Assembly (NCBI RefSeq): GCF_003992665.1
Contig: NZ_RZMX01000018.1
Location: 31,244 to 95,243 of the forward strand
Length of the DNA stretch: 64,000 bases
Source of the DNA: Pelagibacterium montanilacus
Lineage (GTDB): Bacteria > Pseudomonadota > Alphaproteobacteria > Rhizobiales > Devosiaceae
Direction of reading: 5' to 3'
Numbering within the stretch: position 1 is the first letter of the stretch; the number at the start of each line of letters is the position of its first letter. The notes beneath the pieces are model-generated. The model searched no databases. It saw nothing but the letters and a program-made list of their open reading frames with translations, and was not told where the DNA came from. This document shows, one piece after another, positions 16,210 through 25,087 of this stretch. The translations under genes were made by a program, and so were the position numbers.

Positions 16210-17834
16210 CCGGCTCCAAGGTCTATGACTACGTGATCGCAGGCGGCGGTTCGGCGGGCTGCGTGCTCGCTGCGCGGCTTTCTGAAACCGGCGCCGAGGT
16301 GCTGCTGCTCGAGGCGGGGTATGGCGACAGCCACCCGTTGATCCACGTGCCGGCCGGGTTCACCAAGCTCTCGGGCCCACGGGTCAACTGGGGCTATCGG
16401 ACGGTGCCGCAAAAGCACCTGAACAACCGCGAGATGTGGTACCCGCAGGGCAAGACGCTGGGTGGCGGGTCTTCGATCAACGCCATGATCTACACCCGCG
16501 GCCATCGCGCGGACTATGACGAGTGGTCGGGCCTCGGTGCCGAGGGCTGGTCCTACGCGGACGTGCTGCCCTATTTCCGCAAGGCCGAGGACAACGTCCG
16601 GCTGGTCGATGCCTATCATGGGGTTGGTGGCCCGTTGCGCGTGTCCGATCCGATCAGTCCGGCGCCGATCACTGCGCGCTTCGTGCGGGCGGCCCAGCAG
16701 GCGGGCCTGCCCTTCAGTCATGATTTCAACGGCGCCGAGCAACTCGGGGTGGGCTATCACCAGACCACGACGCGCAATGGCCGACGGGGCAGCGCGGCCG
16801 TCTCCTATCTGCGGCCCGCGCGCGATCGATCGAACCTCACGATTATCACGCGCGCCCAGGTGCACCGCATCGTGATCGAGAACGAACGCGCGACCGCGGT
16901 GGAGTATGTGACCCAGGCAGGCGATTCCACCGTGGCCCGGGCGGACAAGGAGATCATCGTTACCGCCGGCGCCGTCGGTTCGCCCAAGCTGATGATGCTC
17001 TCGGGCATCGGCCCGGCGGCGCACCTCAGGGAGCATGGCATCAAGGTGGTGGCGGACCTGCCCGGGGTGGGGGAGAACCTGCAGGACCATCTGGATTGCT
17101 ACACCGTTTACGACATGAACGGTCGGCATTCATACCACGGCACGGACCAGTATCTGCAGCAGGCCTGGTGGGCGCTCCAGTACATGCTGTTCAAGAACGG
17201 ACCGGTCACCACCAATATCGTGGAGGCCGGCGCGTTTGCCCGGGTTGACCCCGAGGGCGACCGGCCCGACATCCAGCTTCACTTCCTGCCGGCCTATGTG
17301 GTCGACCATGGCATGATGCGGATCAAGGGGTATGGGGTGAGCCTTTACTCCAACCTGCTGCGCCCACGCTCGCGCGGCACGGTACGGCTGAGCGGGAGCA
17401 GGGTGGAAGATGTGCCCCTGATCGATCCCAATTATCTCGCCGATCCCTACGACCGGAAAATGGCCGTCGAAGGCCTCAAGCTGGCGCGCGACGTGATGAG
17501 CCAGTCCGAAATCTCGGGCCTCATCGCCCGTGAACGCATGCCCGGCAAGGCGTTGGTCAGCGACGAGGACCTCGCGGGATATGTTCGCGAATGGGCCAAG
17601 ACCGACTACCACCCGGTCGGGACCTGCAAGATGGGCACCGACGAAATGGCGGTGGTCACGCCGGACCTCAAGGTCCGCGGTATCGACGGGCTGCGCGTCT
17701 GCGACAGCTCGGTGATGCCCACCGAGATCAGCGCCAACACCAATGCGCCGACCATAATGATCGCGGAAAAGGCCGCCGATCTGATCCTTGGTCGGCCGCT
17801 CGAACCCAAGGAGACGCGCCATGAACGCCCTTAA
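16206..17834 (+). CDS. GMC-family FAD-dependent alcohol dehydrogenase
   Basis: This 542-residue flavoenzyme has the choline-dehydrogenase-like length. The FAD dinucleotide fold is YVIAGGGSAGCVLAARLSE (8-26). GMC signature 1 is PQGKTLGGGSSINAMIYTRG (about 80-99) and signature 2 is GAVGSPKLMMLSGIGPA. The catalytic His is in YHPVGTCKMG and the Asn in SANTNAPTIMIAEKAA. No signal peptide is seen, so it is cytoplasmic or membrane-peripheral. It oxidises a primary alcohol to an aldehyde, which the aldehyde dehydrogenase encoded next (14-bp overlap) could take on. The substrate alcohol is unknown. Confidence 0.88.
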   Translation: MTGSKVYDYVIAGGGSAGCVLAARLSETGAEVLLLEAGYGDSHPLIHVPAGFTKLSGPRVNWGYRTVPQKHLNNREMWYPQGKTLGGGSSINAMIYTRGHRADYDEWSGLGAEGWSYADVLPYFRKAEDNVRLVDAYHGVGGPLRVSDPISPAPITARFVRAAQQAGLPFSHDFNGAEQLGVGYHQTTTRNGRRGSAAVSYLRPARDRSNLTIITRAQVHRIVIENERATAVEYVTQAGDSTVARADKEIIVTAGAVGSPKLMMLSGIGPAAHLREHGIKVVADLPGVGENLQDHLDCYTVYDMNGRHSYHGTDQYLQQAWWALQYMLFKNGPVTTNIVEAGAFARVDPEGDRPDIQLHFLPAYVVDHGMMRIKGYGVSLYSNLLRPRSRGTVRLSGSRVEDVPLIDPNYLADPYDRKMAVEGLKLARDVMSQSEISGLIARERMPGKALVSDEDLAGYVREWAKTDYHPVGTCKMGTDEMAVVTPDLKVRGIDGLRVCDSSVMPTEISANTNAPTIMIAEKAADLILGRPLEPKETRHERP

Positions 17835-19326
17835 TATCGATTTGCCCAAGCTCGAGGTGCGGCGCTACAGCCAACTGGTCGACGGCAAGTCCGGCGAGGC
17901 GATGTCAGGGGAGCGCTTCGAGCGCAGAAGCCCGGCCCATGGCGTGGTTGTTGGCAATTATCCCCTCGCCGATGTGGCTGACGCCCACGCTGCAGTCGCT
18001 GCAGCGCGTAATGCTTTCGACACGGGGCCCTGGCCGCGCATGTCAGCCAGGGAGCGGTCCGAAATCCTGCTTGTGATCTCCGAGCGCATTGCCGGGAATG
18101 CCGAAGAGCTGGCGATGATGGACGTGCTGGAAAGCGGCAAGCCCATTAGCCAGGCGCGCGGCGAGATGGCCGGGGCGGTCGATCTCTGGCGCTACGCCGC
18201 AGGCCAGGCCCGGTCCTTGCACGGCAGCGTTCCCGCGGGGCTGGGCCAGCATATGCTGGGGCTGATCGAGCGCGAGCCGGTGGGTGTCGTGGCGATGATC
18301 ACCCCCTGGAATTTCCCCTTCGTGATCCTGAGCCAGAAGCTGCCCTTCGCGCTGGCGGCGGGGTGCACAGTTGCTCTCAAGCCCAGCGAGCTAACGCCGG
18401 GCTCGTCCCTGCGGCTGGGCGAGATGCTCAAGGATGCGGGCCTGCCCGATGGGGTCGTCAACATCGTGGTGGGCTATGGAAACACCGTGGGCCAGACCTT
18501 CGCCGAGCACGATGATGTCGACATGATCTCGTTCACCGGCTCGACCCAGGTGGGCAAGAGCGTGGTGCGCGCGGCAGCGGGCAATCTCAAGAAGGTGGCG
18601 CTGGAGCTGGGCGGCAAGAACCCCCAGATCGTCTGCGCCGACGCCGATCTCGACGCAGCAGCAGATGCCGCCGTTTTCGGCGTTTTCTTCAATGTCGGCC
18701 AGTGCTGCAATTCTTCGAGCCGGCTGATCGTCGAGCGCTCGGTGGCCAAGCGGTTCGAGGAAAAGCTCGCCGAACTGACCGCCCGGGTGCCGGTCGGCGA
18801 CCCGCTTGACCCCGAGACCAGGGTCGGCGCGATCATCAACGACGCGCAGATGGAAAAGATCGAGGGCTATCTCAAGGGCGCGATCGAGGCGGGCGCGAAC
18901 CCGCTGTGCGGAGCCGAGCGGATCAAAGCCAATGCGGGATTGTACTACGCGCCGACCCTGATGTCGGGCGTCACGCGCGACATGAAGATCGCGCGCGAAG
19001 AAGTATTCGGCCCGGTGCTCTCTATCCTGACCTTCGAGACGCTGGACGAAGCGATCGGGATTGCCAACGACACCCATTACGGGCTCTCCGCCGGCATCTG
19101 GACCTCCGATCATGATCGGGCTCTCATTGCGGCACGCGATTTGCGCGCAGGCACGGTGTGGGTCAACTGCTGGATGGACGGATTTTCCGAGATGCCGTTC
19201 GGCGGCGTTCGCCAGAGCGGGCTGGGCCGGGAGCAGGGCGCTCAGGCCATCGAGGAGTTCACCGAGCAGAAATCGGTGCTGTTCCACCGTGGGCCGCGCG
19301 CGGGGCGCTGGGTGCCCGGAGTCTAG
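17821..19326 (+). CDS. NAD(P)-dependent aldehyde dehydrogenase
   Basis: This 501-residue enzyme has full family length. It carries MITPWNFPFVILSQKLPFAL (the Asn that forms the oxyanion hole), FTGSTQVGKSV, the catalytic Glu in LELGGKNPQIV, and the catalytic Cys in FFNVGQCCNSSSRL. The C-terminal EEVFGPVLSILTF and MPFGGVRQSGLGRE are also present. ATG 17821 is chosen because KEGACG-like coding upstream carries AAGGAG before it. It overlaps the GMC stop. The likely reaction is aldehyde to carboxylic acid, feeding the CoA-transferase. Confidence 0.9.
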   Translation: MNALNIDLPKLEVRRYSQLVDGKSGEAMSGERFERRSPAHGVVVGNYPLADVADAHAAVAAARNAFDTGPWPRMSARERSEILLVISERIAGNAEELAMMDVLESGKPISQARGEMAGAVDLWRYAAGQARSLHGSVPAGLGQHMLGLIEREPVGVVAMITPWNFPFVILSQKLPFALAAGCTVALKPSELTPGSSLRLGEMLKDAGLPDGVVNIVVGYGNTVGQTFAEHDDVDMISFTGSTQVGKSVVRAAAGNLKKVALELGGKNPQIVCADADLDAAADAAVFGVFFNVGQCCNSSSRLIVERSVAKRFEEKLAELTARVPVGDPLDPETRVGAIINDAQMEKIEGYLKGAIEAGANPLCGAERIKANAGLYYAPTLMSGVTRDMKIAREEVFGPVLSILTFETLDEAIGIANDTHYGLSAGIWTSDHDRALIAARDLRAGTVWVNCWMDGFSEMPFGGVRQSGLGREQGAQAIEEFTEQKSVLFHRGPRAGRWVPGV

Positions 19327-19345
19327 GTTTTCAAAGGAGCCGGCC

Positions 19346-20122
19346 ATGGTCCAGCGGATATTTGCGATCATTGGGTACCCGATCGGGCAGGTTCGGTCAC
19401 CCGAGGTGTTCAACACCCGGCTCAAGGCGGCGGGTAGCAACAATCTGATGGTGCCGCTGGAGGTTGCGCCTGAGGATTTCGCATCGGCTGTGGCAGGTCT
19501 GCGCGTAATGGTGAATTTTGCCGGTCTGGTTGTGACCGTGCCGCACAAGATCCGGGCAGCGGAACTGGCGATCCGGTCGTCGGCGCGCGTGCGAGCGGCG
19601 GGCGCCGCCAACCTGCTGCGGCCCATCTCCGGGGGCTGGGAGGCCGAACTTACCGACGGGATTGGCTTCGTTGCTGGATTGCTGGCAGAAGGTCATGCGG
19701 TTGCGGGCCAAAGGGTCGCAATAGTCGGGGCGGGTGGCGCGGGACTGGCCATCGCCGAAGCGCTGCTTGCGGCAGGCGCTGAGGTTGCGATTACTGATGT
19801 CAACCCGGCGCGCTGCGAAGCCGCGGGCCAGCGCCTGTCCGGGCTGGGGCGGTTCCGGATTGCAGCCCCGTCTCGCAACGACGGGATCGTCGTCAACGCC
19901 ACGCCGCTCGGCATGGCCGCTGGAGACCCGATCCCGGTCGATCTCGACGCAATTGGCCCCGAGGCGCTGGTTGCCGAGGCCATCATGAAGCCGGCAATGA
20001 CGCCTCTGCTCGAACAGGCCGAGCGCCGCGGACATAGGACCCATGCAGGCCGTCACATGCTCGACGGCCAGGTGCCTGCGATCTGGGACTTTCTCGGAAT
20101 GCCGGACGGCCGGGCGGGATAG
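19346..20122 (+). CDS. Shikimate dehydrogenase-like (AroE-fold) protein with altered substrate pocket
   Basis: This 258-residue protein has the AroE two-domain layout. The catalytic Lys (VTVPHK, K68) and Asp (LTDGIG) are kept, as are the nucleotide loop GAGGAGLA and the NATPLGM motif. The shikimate-binding consensus GxPIxHSxSP reads GYPIGQVRSP (10-19): the conserved His-Ser pair is Gln-Val, and the Asn of GxNVTxPxK is Val. It therefore probably reduces or oxidises something other than shikimate. AAAGGAG precedes ATG 19346. It is the last gene of the operon and converges with the FCD-GntR gene. Confidence 0.78.
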   Translation: MVQRIFAIIGYPIGQVRSPEVFNTRLKAAGSNNLMVPLEVAPEDFASAVAGLRVMVNFAGLVVTVPHKIRAAELAIRSSARVRAAGAANLLRPISGGWEAELTDGIGFVAGLLAEGHAVAGQRVAIVGAGGAGLAIAEALLAAGAEVAITDVNPARCEAAGQRLSGLGRFRIAAPSRNDGIVVNATPLGMAAGDPIPVDLDAIGPEALVAEAIMKPAMTPLLEQAERRGHRTHAGRHMLDGQVPAIWDFLGMPDGRAG

Positions 20123-20143
20123 GGGCCGAAGCAACGCGCTGGG

Positions 20144-20833
20144 TCAGGCACGCTTGAGCCGGGGAGGTTGTGAACTGACGTGTTCTTCCTCCACTGCCCG
20201 CCTCGCATGGGCGAGATGGGCCCGCATTTCCCGCTCGGCCTGGTCCGGATCACGCGCGCGCATGGCTGCGAGAATCTTTCTGTGCTCGTTGAGGGCTTCC
20301 TTGGCGCGACCCGCGCGCTCGCTGGAGCGATATCTGTAGACACGCAGCATGTGGTAGAGATCCTCGCTCAGCATCTCGATGAGACGGCGATTGCCACTGG
20401 CGAGAATGATGCGGAAATGGAAGTCGTAGTCTCCCGGCTTCTGGAAATAATGCGCACCAGCCTGCAGCCCGATGTCCTTTTCGTGCGTGGTCAGGAGCTT
20501 GTCCAATTCGTCCAGATCGGCTGCGGTGATCCGCTCGGTTGCAAGTCGACACGCCATGCCCTCGAGCGCTTCCCGGACAGTGAGAAGCTGGACGAGATCG
20601 TCATGAGATCTCTGGGCAACCCGTACCCCGCTTCGGGCAATTCGCTCCACCAGCCGCTTGCCCTCAAGGCGCAGTATGGCTTCGCGCACCGGCCCCCTGC
20701 TGATCCCGAACGCCTTGGACAGGGCAAGTTCATCGAGTCGCGCGCCGGGCGGATAGTCACCCTTGATGATCGCTTCCTCCAGCCACTCAAAGGCCTGGTC
20801 GGCCAAGGTCGGGCCCAATTGGGGAGGAGGCAT
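20144..20833 (-). CDS. GntR-family regulator with FCD domain
   Basis: This 229-residue regulator has a winged helix at about 11-65 (EEAIIKGDYPPGARLDELA, LSKAFGISRGPVREAILRL). The FCD effector domain includes LLTVREALEGMACRLA, DYDFHFRIIL and NEHRKILAAM, whose His residues usually hold a metal. ATG 20833 has AAAGGA nine bases upstream; a TTG at 20851 is the alternative. It is divergent from the PrpF/PrpD/Tct operon. TGTCGACA-like sites lie between them, so it is the probable repressor. Convergence with the AroE-like gene leaves only 21 bp there. Confidence 0.87.
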   Translation of the reverse strand: MPPPQLGPTLADQAFEWLEEAIIKGDYPPGARLDELALSKAFGISRGPVREAILRLEGKRLVERIARSGVRVAQRSHDDLVQLLTVREALEGMACRLATERITAADLDELDKLLTTHEKDIGLQAGAHYFQKPGDYDFHFRIILASGNRRLIEMLSEDLYHMLRVYRYRSSERAGRAKEALNEHRKILAAMRARDPDQAEREMRAHLAHARRAVEEEHVSSQPPRLKRA

Positions 20834-20885
20834 GTCTGCGAATCCTTTCAACTTTCAACGGCCTGAATTTACAACGTTGTGGGTC

Positions 20886-20987
20886 TTGTGTCGACAATTG
20901 GCGTGCCAACTGCTGTTCGTAGCTGGGCTCCAAGCGCGCCTGTGATCGGTGTTGTCGACCTGTTAGGCAGTTTTGTGTTGACACAAA
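20886..20987. promoter_or_regulatory. Three GntR-type operator-like sites and promoter
   Basis: The 194-bp divergent spacer carries TGTCGACA (20889-20896), TGTCGACC (20953-20960) and TTTGTG-TTGA-CACAAA (20972-20987), all variants of TTGTGTYGACA. The third contains TTGACA (20978-20983), a possible -35 for the rightward operon. I see no convincing -10. Confidence 0.5.
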
Positions 20988-21027
20988 TAGGGCATCTGAG
21001 TCATCAGGGGCAAGAAAGGGAGGCGTG

Positions 21028-22170
21028 ATGCAGGACAGGCTCAAATGCACGATCATGCGCGGTGGCACGAGCCGCGGCGTTTTTCTTGATGGCGCGGCGC
21101 TGCCGCAGGACATCAAGGCGCGGGAAAGTGTGATCCTGCGCGTATTCGGCTCCCCCGACCGGCGCCAGATCGACGGGCTTGGAGGCGCGGATCCCCTGAC
21201 GAGCAAGCTGGCGATCATCGATCGTCCGGACGAAGAGCTCCGGGAGACAAGCGATCTCGTCTACACCTTCGGTCAAGTCGGCATCGCGCATGCGGAGGTC
21301 GATTGGCACAGCCTGTGCGGCAACATCACAGCGGCGGTCGGTGTCTATGCGATCCAGGAGGGGTTCGTTGAGCCGCGCGCGCCGGTGACGACGGTTCGGG
21401 TCTACAACACCAATCTGCATCGCCACCTTCTGGTGGATGTCCCGGTTTCCGGTGGCGCAGTGGTTTCCCAAGGCGATTACGCGGTGCCCGGTGTGCCGGG
21501 TACCGGCGCACGGATCGATATCGATTTCTCCCAAACGGCCGGCGCTGCCGTCGGCGACCTGCTTCCGACGGGCAATCGCGTGGATGTGCTCGATATCGAG
21601 GGGCTGGGGGCGGTTGAGGTCTCTCTTCTCGATATCGGCAATGCCCATGTGTTCGTGCGGGCCGCCGATGTCGGCATGAAAGGCACCGAAAGTGCCGCGG
21701 AGATCGACCGCGATCCCGAGCTTCTGGCCAGGCTTGAACTGATCAGGGGCGCTGCAGCCGTGCGTCTGGGCATGACCACTGGCACGCCGGTCGAGGCCCG
21801 TGACCAGAGCCCGGCCGTCCCGATCCTTGGCGTCATCTCCAGCCCTGCGGACTATATCAGCGCTCTCGACGGCAAGGCGGTAAGCGCGGCGGATGTCGAC
21901 GTCGTCTCTCGCCTGCAGTTCATGCAGCAGACCCACAAGACATATGCCGGGACCAGCACCGCCTGCACCGGCGTTGCTGCCCGCGTTTCCGGGACGATCG
22001 TGCATCAGATGGCGCGTCCGACCAACGGGCGGATTTTCCGGATCGGCCATCCGGCCGGCGTCATAGAAACCCAGGCCGAGGTTGAGGAGAGCGGCGGCGA
22101 GCTGATCGTGCGCCGGGCGACCCTGGGGCGGACGGCACGGCGGATCTTGGACGGAACGGTTTATCTCTGA
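21028..22170 (+). CDS. PrpF/methylaconitate isomerase family protein
   Basis: This 380-residue protein has the PrpF/4-oxalomesaconate tautomerase (diaminopimelate-epimerase-like) fold. Its signature start is CTIMRGGTSRGVFLDG (7-22), with FGSPDRRQIDGLGGADPLTS and DWHSLCGNITAAVG, whose Cys is the usual acid/base residue. AAAGGGAGG before ATG 21028 decides against the GTG at 21025. PrpF-type enzymes move a double bond in unsaturated tricarboxylates such as trans- to cis-methylaconitate. It is the first gene of the operon with two PrpD-like enzymes and a PrpB-like lyase. Confidence 0.87.
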   Translation: MQDRLKCTIMRGGTSRGVFLDGAALPQDIKARESVILRVFGSPDRRQIDGLGGADPLTSKLAIIDRPDEELRETSDLVYTFGQVGIAHAEVDWHSLCGNITAAVGVYAIQEGFVEPRAPVTTVRVYNTNLHRHLLVDVPVSGGAVVSQGDYAVPGVPGTGARIDIDFSQTAGAAVGDLLPTGNRVDVLDIEGLGAVEVSLLDIGNAHVFVRAADVGMKGTESAAEIDRDPELLARLELIRGAAAVRLGMTTGTPVEARDQSPAVPILGVISSPADYISALDGKAVSAADVDVVSRLQFMQQTHKTYAGTSTACTGVAARVSGTIVHQMARPTNGRIFRIGHPAGVIETQAEVEESGGELIVRRATLGRTARRILDGTVYL

Positions 22171-22266
22171 ACTACCGGCCTTGTCACAGGCGGTGCCGTT
22201 TTGGTCACCGCGTCGGGTCAGGCTCCACACGAATAAAGCATCAAATATCAAGCCATGAGGACCTCA

Positions 22267-23625
22267 ATGACCCAGACGCGTGCCGAAACTCTTGCCGCAC
22301 ATTTCGTTTCAATGCGCAGCAGGGATTTGCCAGAGACCCGGATCGAGCGCGCCAAGGTTCTGCTGCTCGACTATCTGGGTGTGGCGCTCGGTGGCAGCGG
22401 AACCGCGAGCGGCAAGGTCGCTGCGGAGTTCTCGGCCCGCCAGGGCGGCAGGCAAGGCGCAACCATCATCGGTGACGGGCGCCGCGTTCCCCCGATGCAG
22501 GCGGCGTTCTCCAATGCCATCGCCTCGCACAGCATCGAACTCGACGATGTCGACATTCTGGCGCTGTTCCACTTCAGCCCGCCCGTCGTCTCGGCCGCTT
22601 TGGCGGTCGCCGAGGAAACCGGAGCATCGGGCGCCGACTTGCTCAAGGCCATTGCGTTGGGCTGCGAGATGATGTCGAGGGCAAGCCACGCGGCGAACTT
22701 TTCGCTGCGCGATCGCGGGTTCCACACGACCCCAACCTGCGGGGTCTTCGGCGCCACCGTCGCTGCAGCCACGCTGATGGACCTCGACGTCGACCAGATG
22801 GTTTCGGCTCTGGGGCTGGCCGGGGCACAGGCCTCGGGTCTGATGGAAATGTACGGCCCGTCCATGCAGAAGCGGTTCAACCCCGGTCCAGCGGCACGCA
22901 ACGGCGTGACGGCAGCGGAGATGGCCAAGCTGGGCTTCACCGGCGCTGCAACGATATTCGAGGGCGAGCGAGGGTTTCTCGCGGCCTTCACCGATGAGAG
23001 CGATGCAGAAGCATTGACGCGCAATCTCGGCACCGATTTCCCCGATGAGTTCGAGTACAAGGCCTATTCCTGCGCGCGGCCCATTCACAACGCCATCGAC
23101 TGCGCGCTCGACGTGCGGTCGCATCTGGACGAGCCGCTGTCCAACATCACGCACATCACCATGCGCCGGCATTCCAAGTGGGCGCGCTATCATGACAACA
23201 AGCGGCCCCAGACCTACCACGAGGCCCAGGTCAGCCTGCCGTACTCGGTGGCCGTGGCGCTCATCGAAGGCGCGGCGCTCTTTCCCCAGTACAGCAACGA
23301 CAAGCTCTCGGACCCGGAAATCCAGCGACTCTCCGATCTGGTCGAGATCGTCGTCGATGATTCCCTGCCGCGCGGGGTGTCCTGCCTGATGGAAGTGACG
23401 ACGTCCGCGGGGGGGAGCGAGCTTTCCTCGCAGATCGATCATCCAAAGGGCTCGATCGAGAACCCGATGAACCGTGACGAGCACCGCGCCAAGGTCCGGC
23501 TTCTGGCCGAGCCGGTGGTCGGCGCCGGGGGGGTCCAGCAGCTTTTCGACGCGGTCGACGCGCTCGAGAGTGCGGGCTCGGTGAGCGCACTGGTGAGCGC
23601 CGTGGTTCCCGGAACGCAGGCATGA
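22267..23625 (+). CDS. MmgE/PrpD family dehydratase, first copy
   Basis: This 452-residue cytoplasmic enzyme is of the 2-methylcitrate dehydratase/cis-aconitate decarboxylase superfamily. Family features include LLLDYLGVALGGSG, NAIASHSIELDD, FHTTPTCGVFGATVAAA, GSMQKRFNPG-like PSMQKRFNPGPAARNG and YSCARPIHNAID. ATG 22267 has GAGGA upstream; ATG 22255 is the alternative. It shares only moderate similarity with the next gene, with which it overlaps by 4 bp. One may dehydrate the imported acid and the other rehydrate it, but this is inference. Confidence 0.85.
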   Translation: MTQTRAETLAAHFVSMRSRDLPETRIERAKVLLLDYLGVALGGSGTASGKVAAEFSARQGGRQGATIIGDGRRVPPMQAAFSNAIASHSIELDDVDILALFHFSPPVVSAALAVAEETGASGADLLKAIALGCEMMSRASHAANFSLRDRGFHTTPTCGVFGATVAAATLMDLDVDQMVSALGLAGAQASGLMEMYGPSMQKRFNPGPAARNGVTAAEMAKLGFTGAATIFEGERGFLAAFTDESDAEALTRNLGTDFPDEFEYKAYSCARPIHNAIDCALDVRSHLDEPLSNITHITMRRHSKWARYHDNKRPQTYHEAQVSLPYSVAVALIEGAALFPQYSNDKLSDPEIQRLSDLVEIVVDDSLPRGVSCLMEVTTSAGGSELSSQIDHPKGSIENPMNRDEHRAKVRLLAEPVVGAGGVQQLFDAVDALESAGSVSALVSAVVPGTQA

Positions 23626-25037
23626 GCAGTGCGACAGAGACAGGATCGGCAAGCCCGACCCGGGACATTGCAGCGTTCGTGGCCGAGCTTGTGCCCGACG
23701 ACGTTCCGGGGTCTCTCGAGGCTATCCTGACGTCGGCGGTGATCGATTCCATTGGCTGTGCGGTCTACGGCTCGACCACCGAGGCGTGTCGCGTCGTGAA
23801 CCAGTATGCTGTCGAACAGGCCGGTCCTGCACAAGCTTCCATCTGGAGTTCGGGCGGAGCGGCGAAAGTGTCGATGATCAATGCCGCACTGAGCAATGGC
23901 GTGGCCATTCACGGCTTCGACTTCGACGACCACAGCCGCGCCAAGATCCACCCCGGTGCCGTGGTGATCGCCGCTGCCTTTGCAGCTGGCGAGCACACCG
24001 GCTGCAGCGGCAGAACCCTGCTTGCAGCGATCGCCGCCGGCTACGAAGTCATGAACAGGGCCAGCCTTGCAGCGGGCCCGAACCAGGCGCGCACCAAGGG
24101 CTGGCACCTGACCGGCACCACGGGAACATTTGCTGCAGCCGCGGCAACGAGCGTGATCTTCGGGCTGGACGCGGAGCAGACGGCAAGCGCGCTGGGCATA
24201 GCGGGCAGCCATTCTTCGGGAACCTGGGCCTTCAATGCCGAGGGCGCGATGACAAAGCGCCTGCATGCGGGCCTCGCCGCCCAGAGCGGCATCCGGTCTG
24301 CCGATCTGGCGCGCCGCGGCTTTTATGGCGGGGCCAGCATTTTCGAGACCACCGATGGCGGATTTCTCAAGATGGCTTCGGATGATCCAAGGCCGTCAGA
24401 GCTGACCCGGGATCTGGGCCGTACGTGGCGCGCCAAGGGCGCGTGCCTCAAGCCCTACGCGTGCTGCGGCAGCAACCATGCCGCTGTCGATGCGGTTCTG
24501 GACCTGTGCGAAAGCAATGGCCTGGGCGCCGACGACATCGAGCGGGTGACCGTGGGCGTGAGCCGTGTGGTCGAGCTTCAGACCGGCTTTCCCTATCGCA
24601 GGTCGAGCGTCCTCAACGCCCAGATGAGCATTCGCTACAACCTGGCCATTGCCATCCTCGACGGAGCAGCGCTGGTTCCGCAGTTCTCGCCCGAGCGTAT
24701 TGCGGATCCTGCGATCGATGCACTGATCGAGCGGATCGACGTGCGCGTCGACCCGGACATGGACGCTGTCTATCCCGATCTCTACGCCGGGATCGTCACG
24801 CTGACCCTGCGGGATGGGCGCGAGCTGACCCGCCGTGTCGACCACTCGAGGGGCATGCCCGAGAACCCTATGACTGCCGAGGAACGCGATGCCAAGTTCC
24901 GGTCGCTGACCAGCCATGCAGGCAGTGCCGGGTCGGAGGCATTGCTCGCTGAGCTTCGCACCATTTTCGAAACGCCCGATATCCGGGGCATATGCGAGAC
25001 CCTGAGAGCTCTATCGAGCCCCCATGGGGCAAGCTGA
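23622..25037 (+). CDS. MmgE/PrpD family dehydratase, second copy
   Basis: This 471-residue enzyme has the same fold as the upstream copy. SAVIDSIGCAVYGSTTEA, GVAIHGFDFDDHSRAKIHPG, WHLTGTTGTFAAAAA, EGAMTKRLHAGLAAQSG and KPYACCGSNHAAVDA are family positions. Its active-site neighbourhood differs from the first copy (DFDDHSRAKIHPG against ELDDVDILALFHFSP), so the two probably act on different intermediates. It starts at an ATGA overlap with the first copy and is followed by the lyase gene after 50 bp. Confidence 0.85.
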   Translation: MSSATETGSASPTRDIAAFVAELVPDDVPGSLEAILTSAVIDSIGCAVYGSTTEACRVVNQYAVEQAGPAQASIWSSGGAAKVSMINAALSNGVAIHGFDFDDHSRAKIHPGAVVIAAAFAAGEHTGCSGRTLLAAIAAGYEVMNRASLAAGPNQARTKGWHLTGTTGTFAAAAATSVIFGLDAEQTASALGIAGSHSSGTWAFNAEGAMTKRLHAGLAAQSGIRSADLARRGFYGGASIFETTDGGFLKMASDDPRPSELTRDLGRTWRAKGACLKPYACCGSNHAAVDAVLDLCESNGLGADDIERVTVGVSRVVELQTGFPYRRSSVLNAQMSIRYNLAIAILDGAALVPQFSPERIADPAIDALIERIDVRVDPDMDAVYPDLYAGIVTLTLRDGRELTRRVDHSRGMPENPMTAEERDAKFRSLTSHAGSAGSEALLAELRTIFETPDIRGICETLRALSSPHGAS

Positions 25038-25087
25038 GTGCCAAGTTGCCGAGACCACTCATCCAATAATAATCAAGTGGAATACAA

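Noticed and set aside
19346..20122. Housekeeping aroE assignment
   Set aside because: Key shikimate-contact residues are changed and the gene sits in a catabolic operon.
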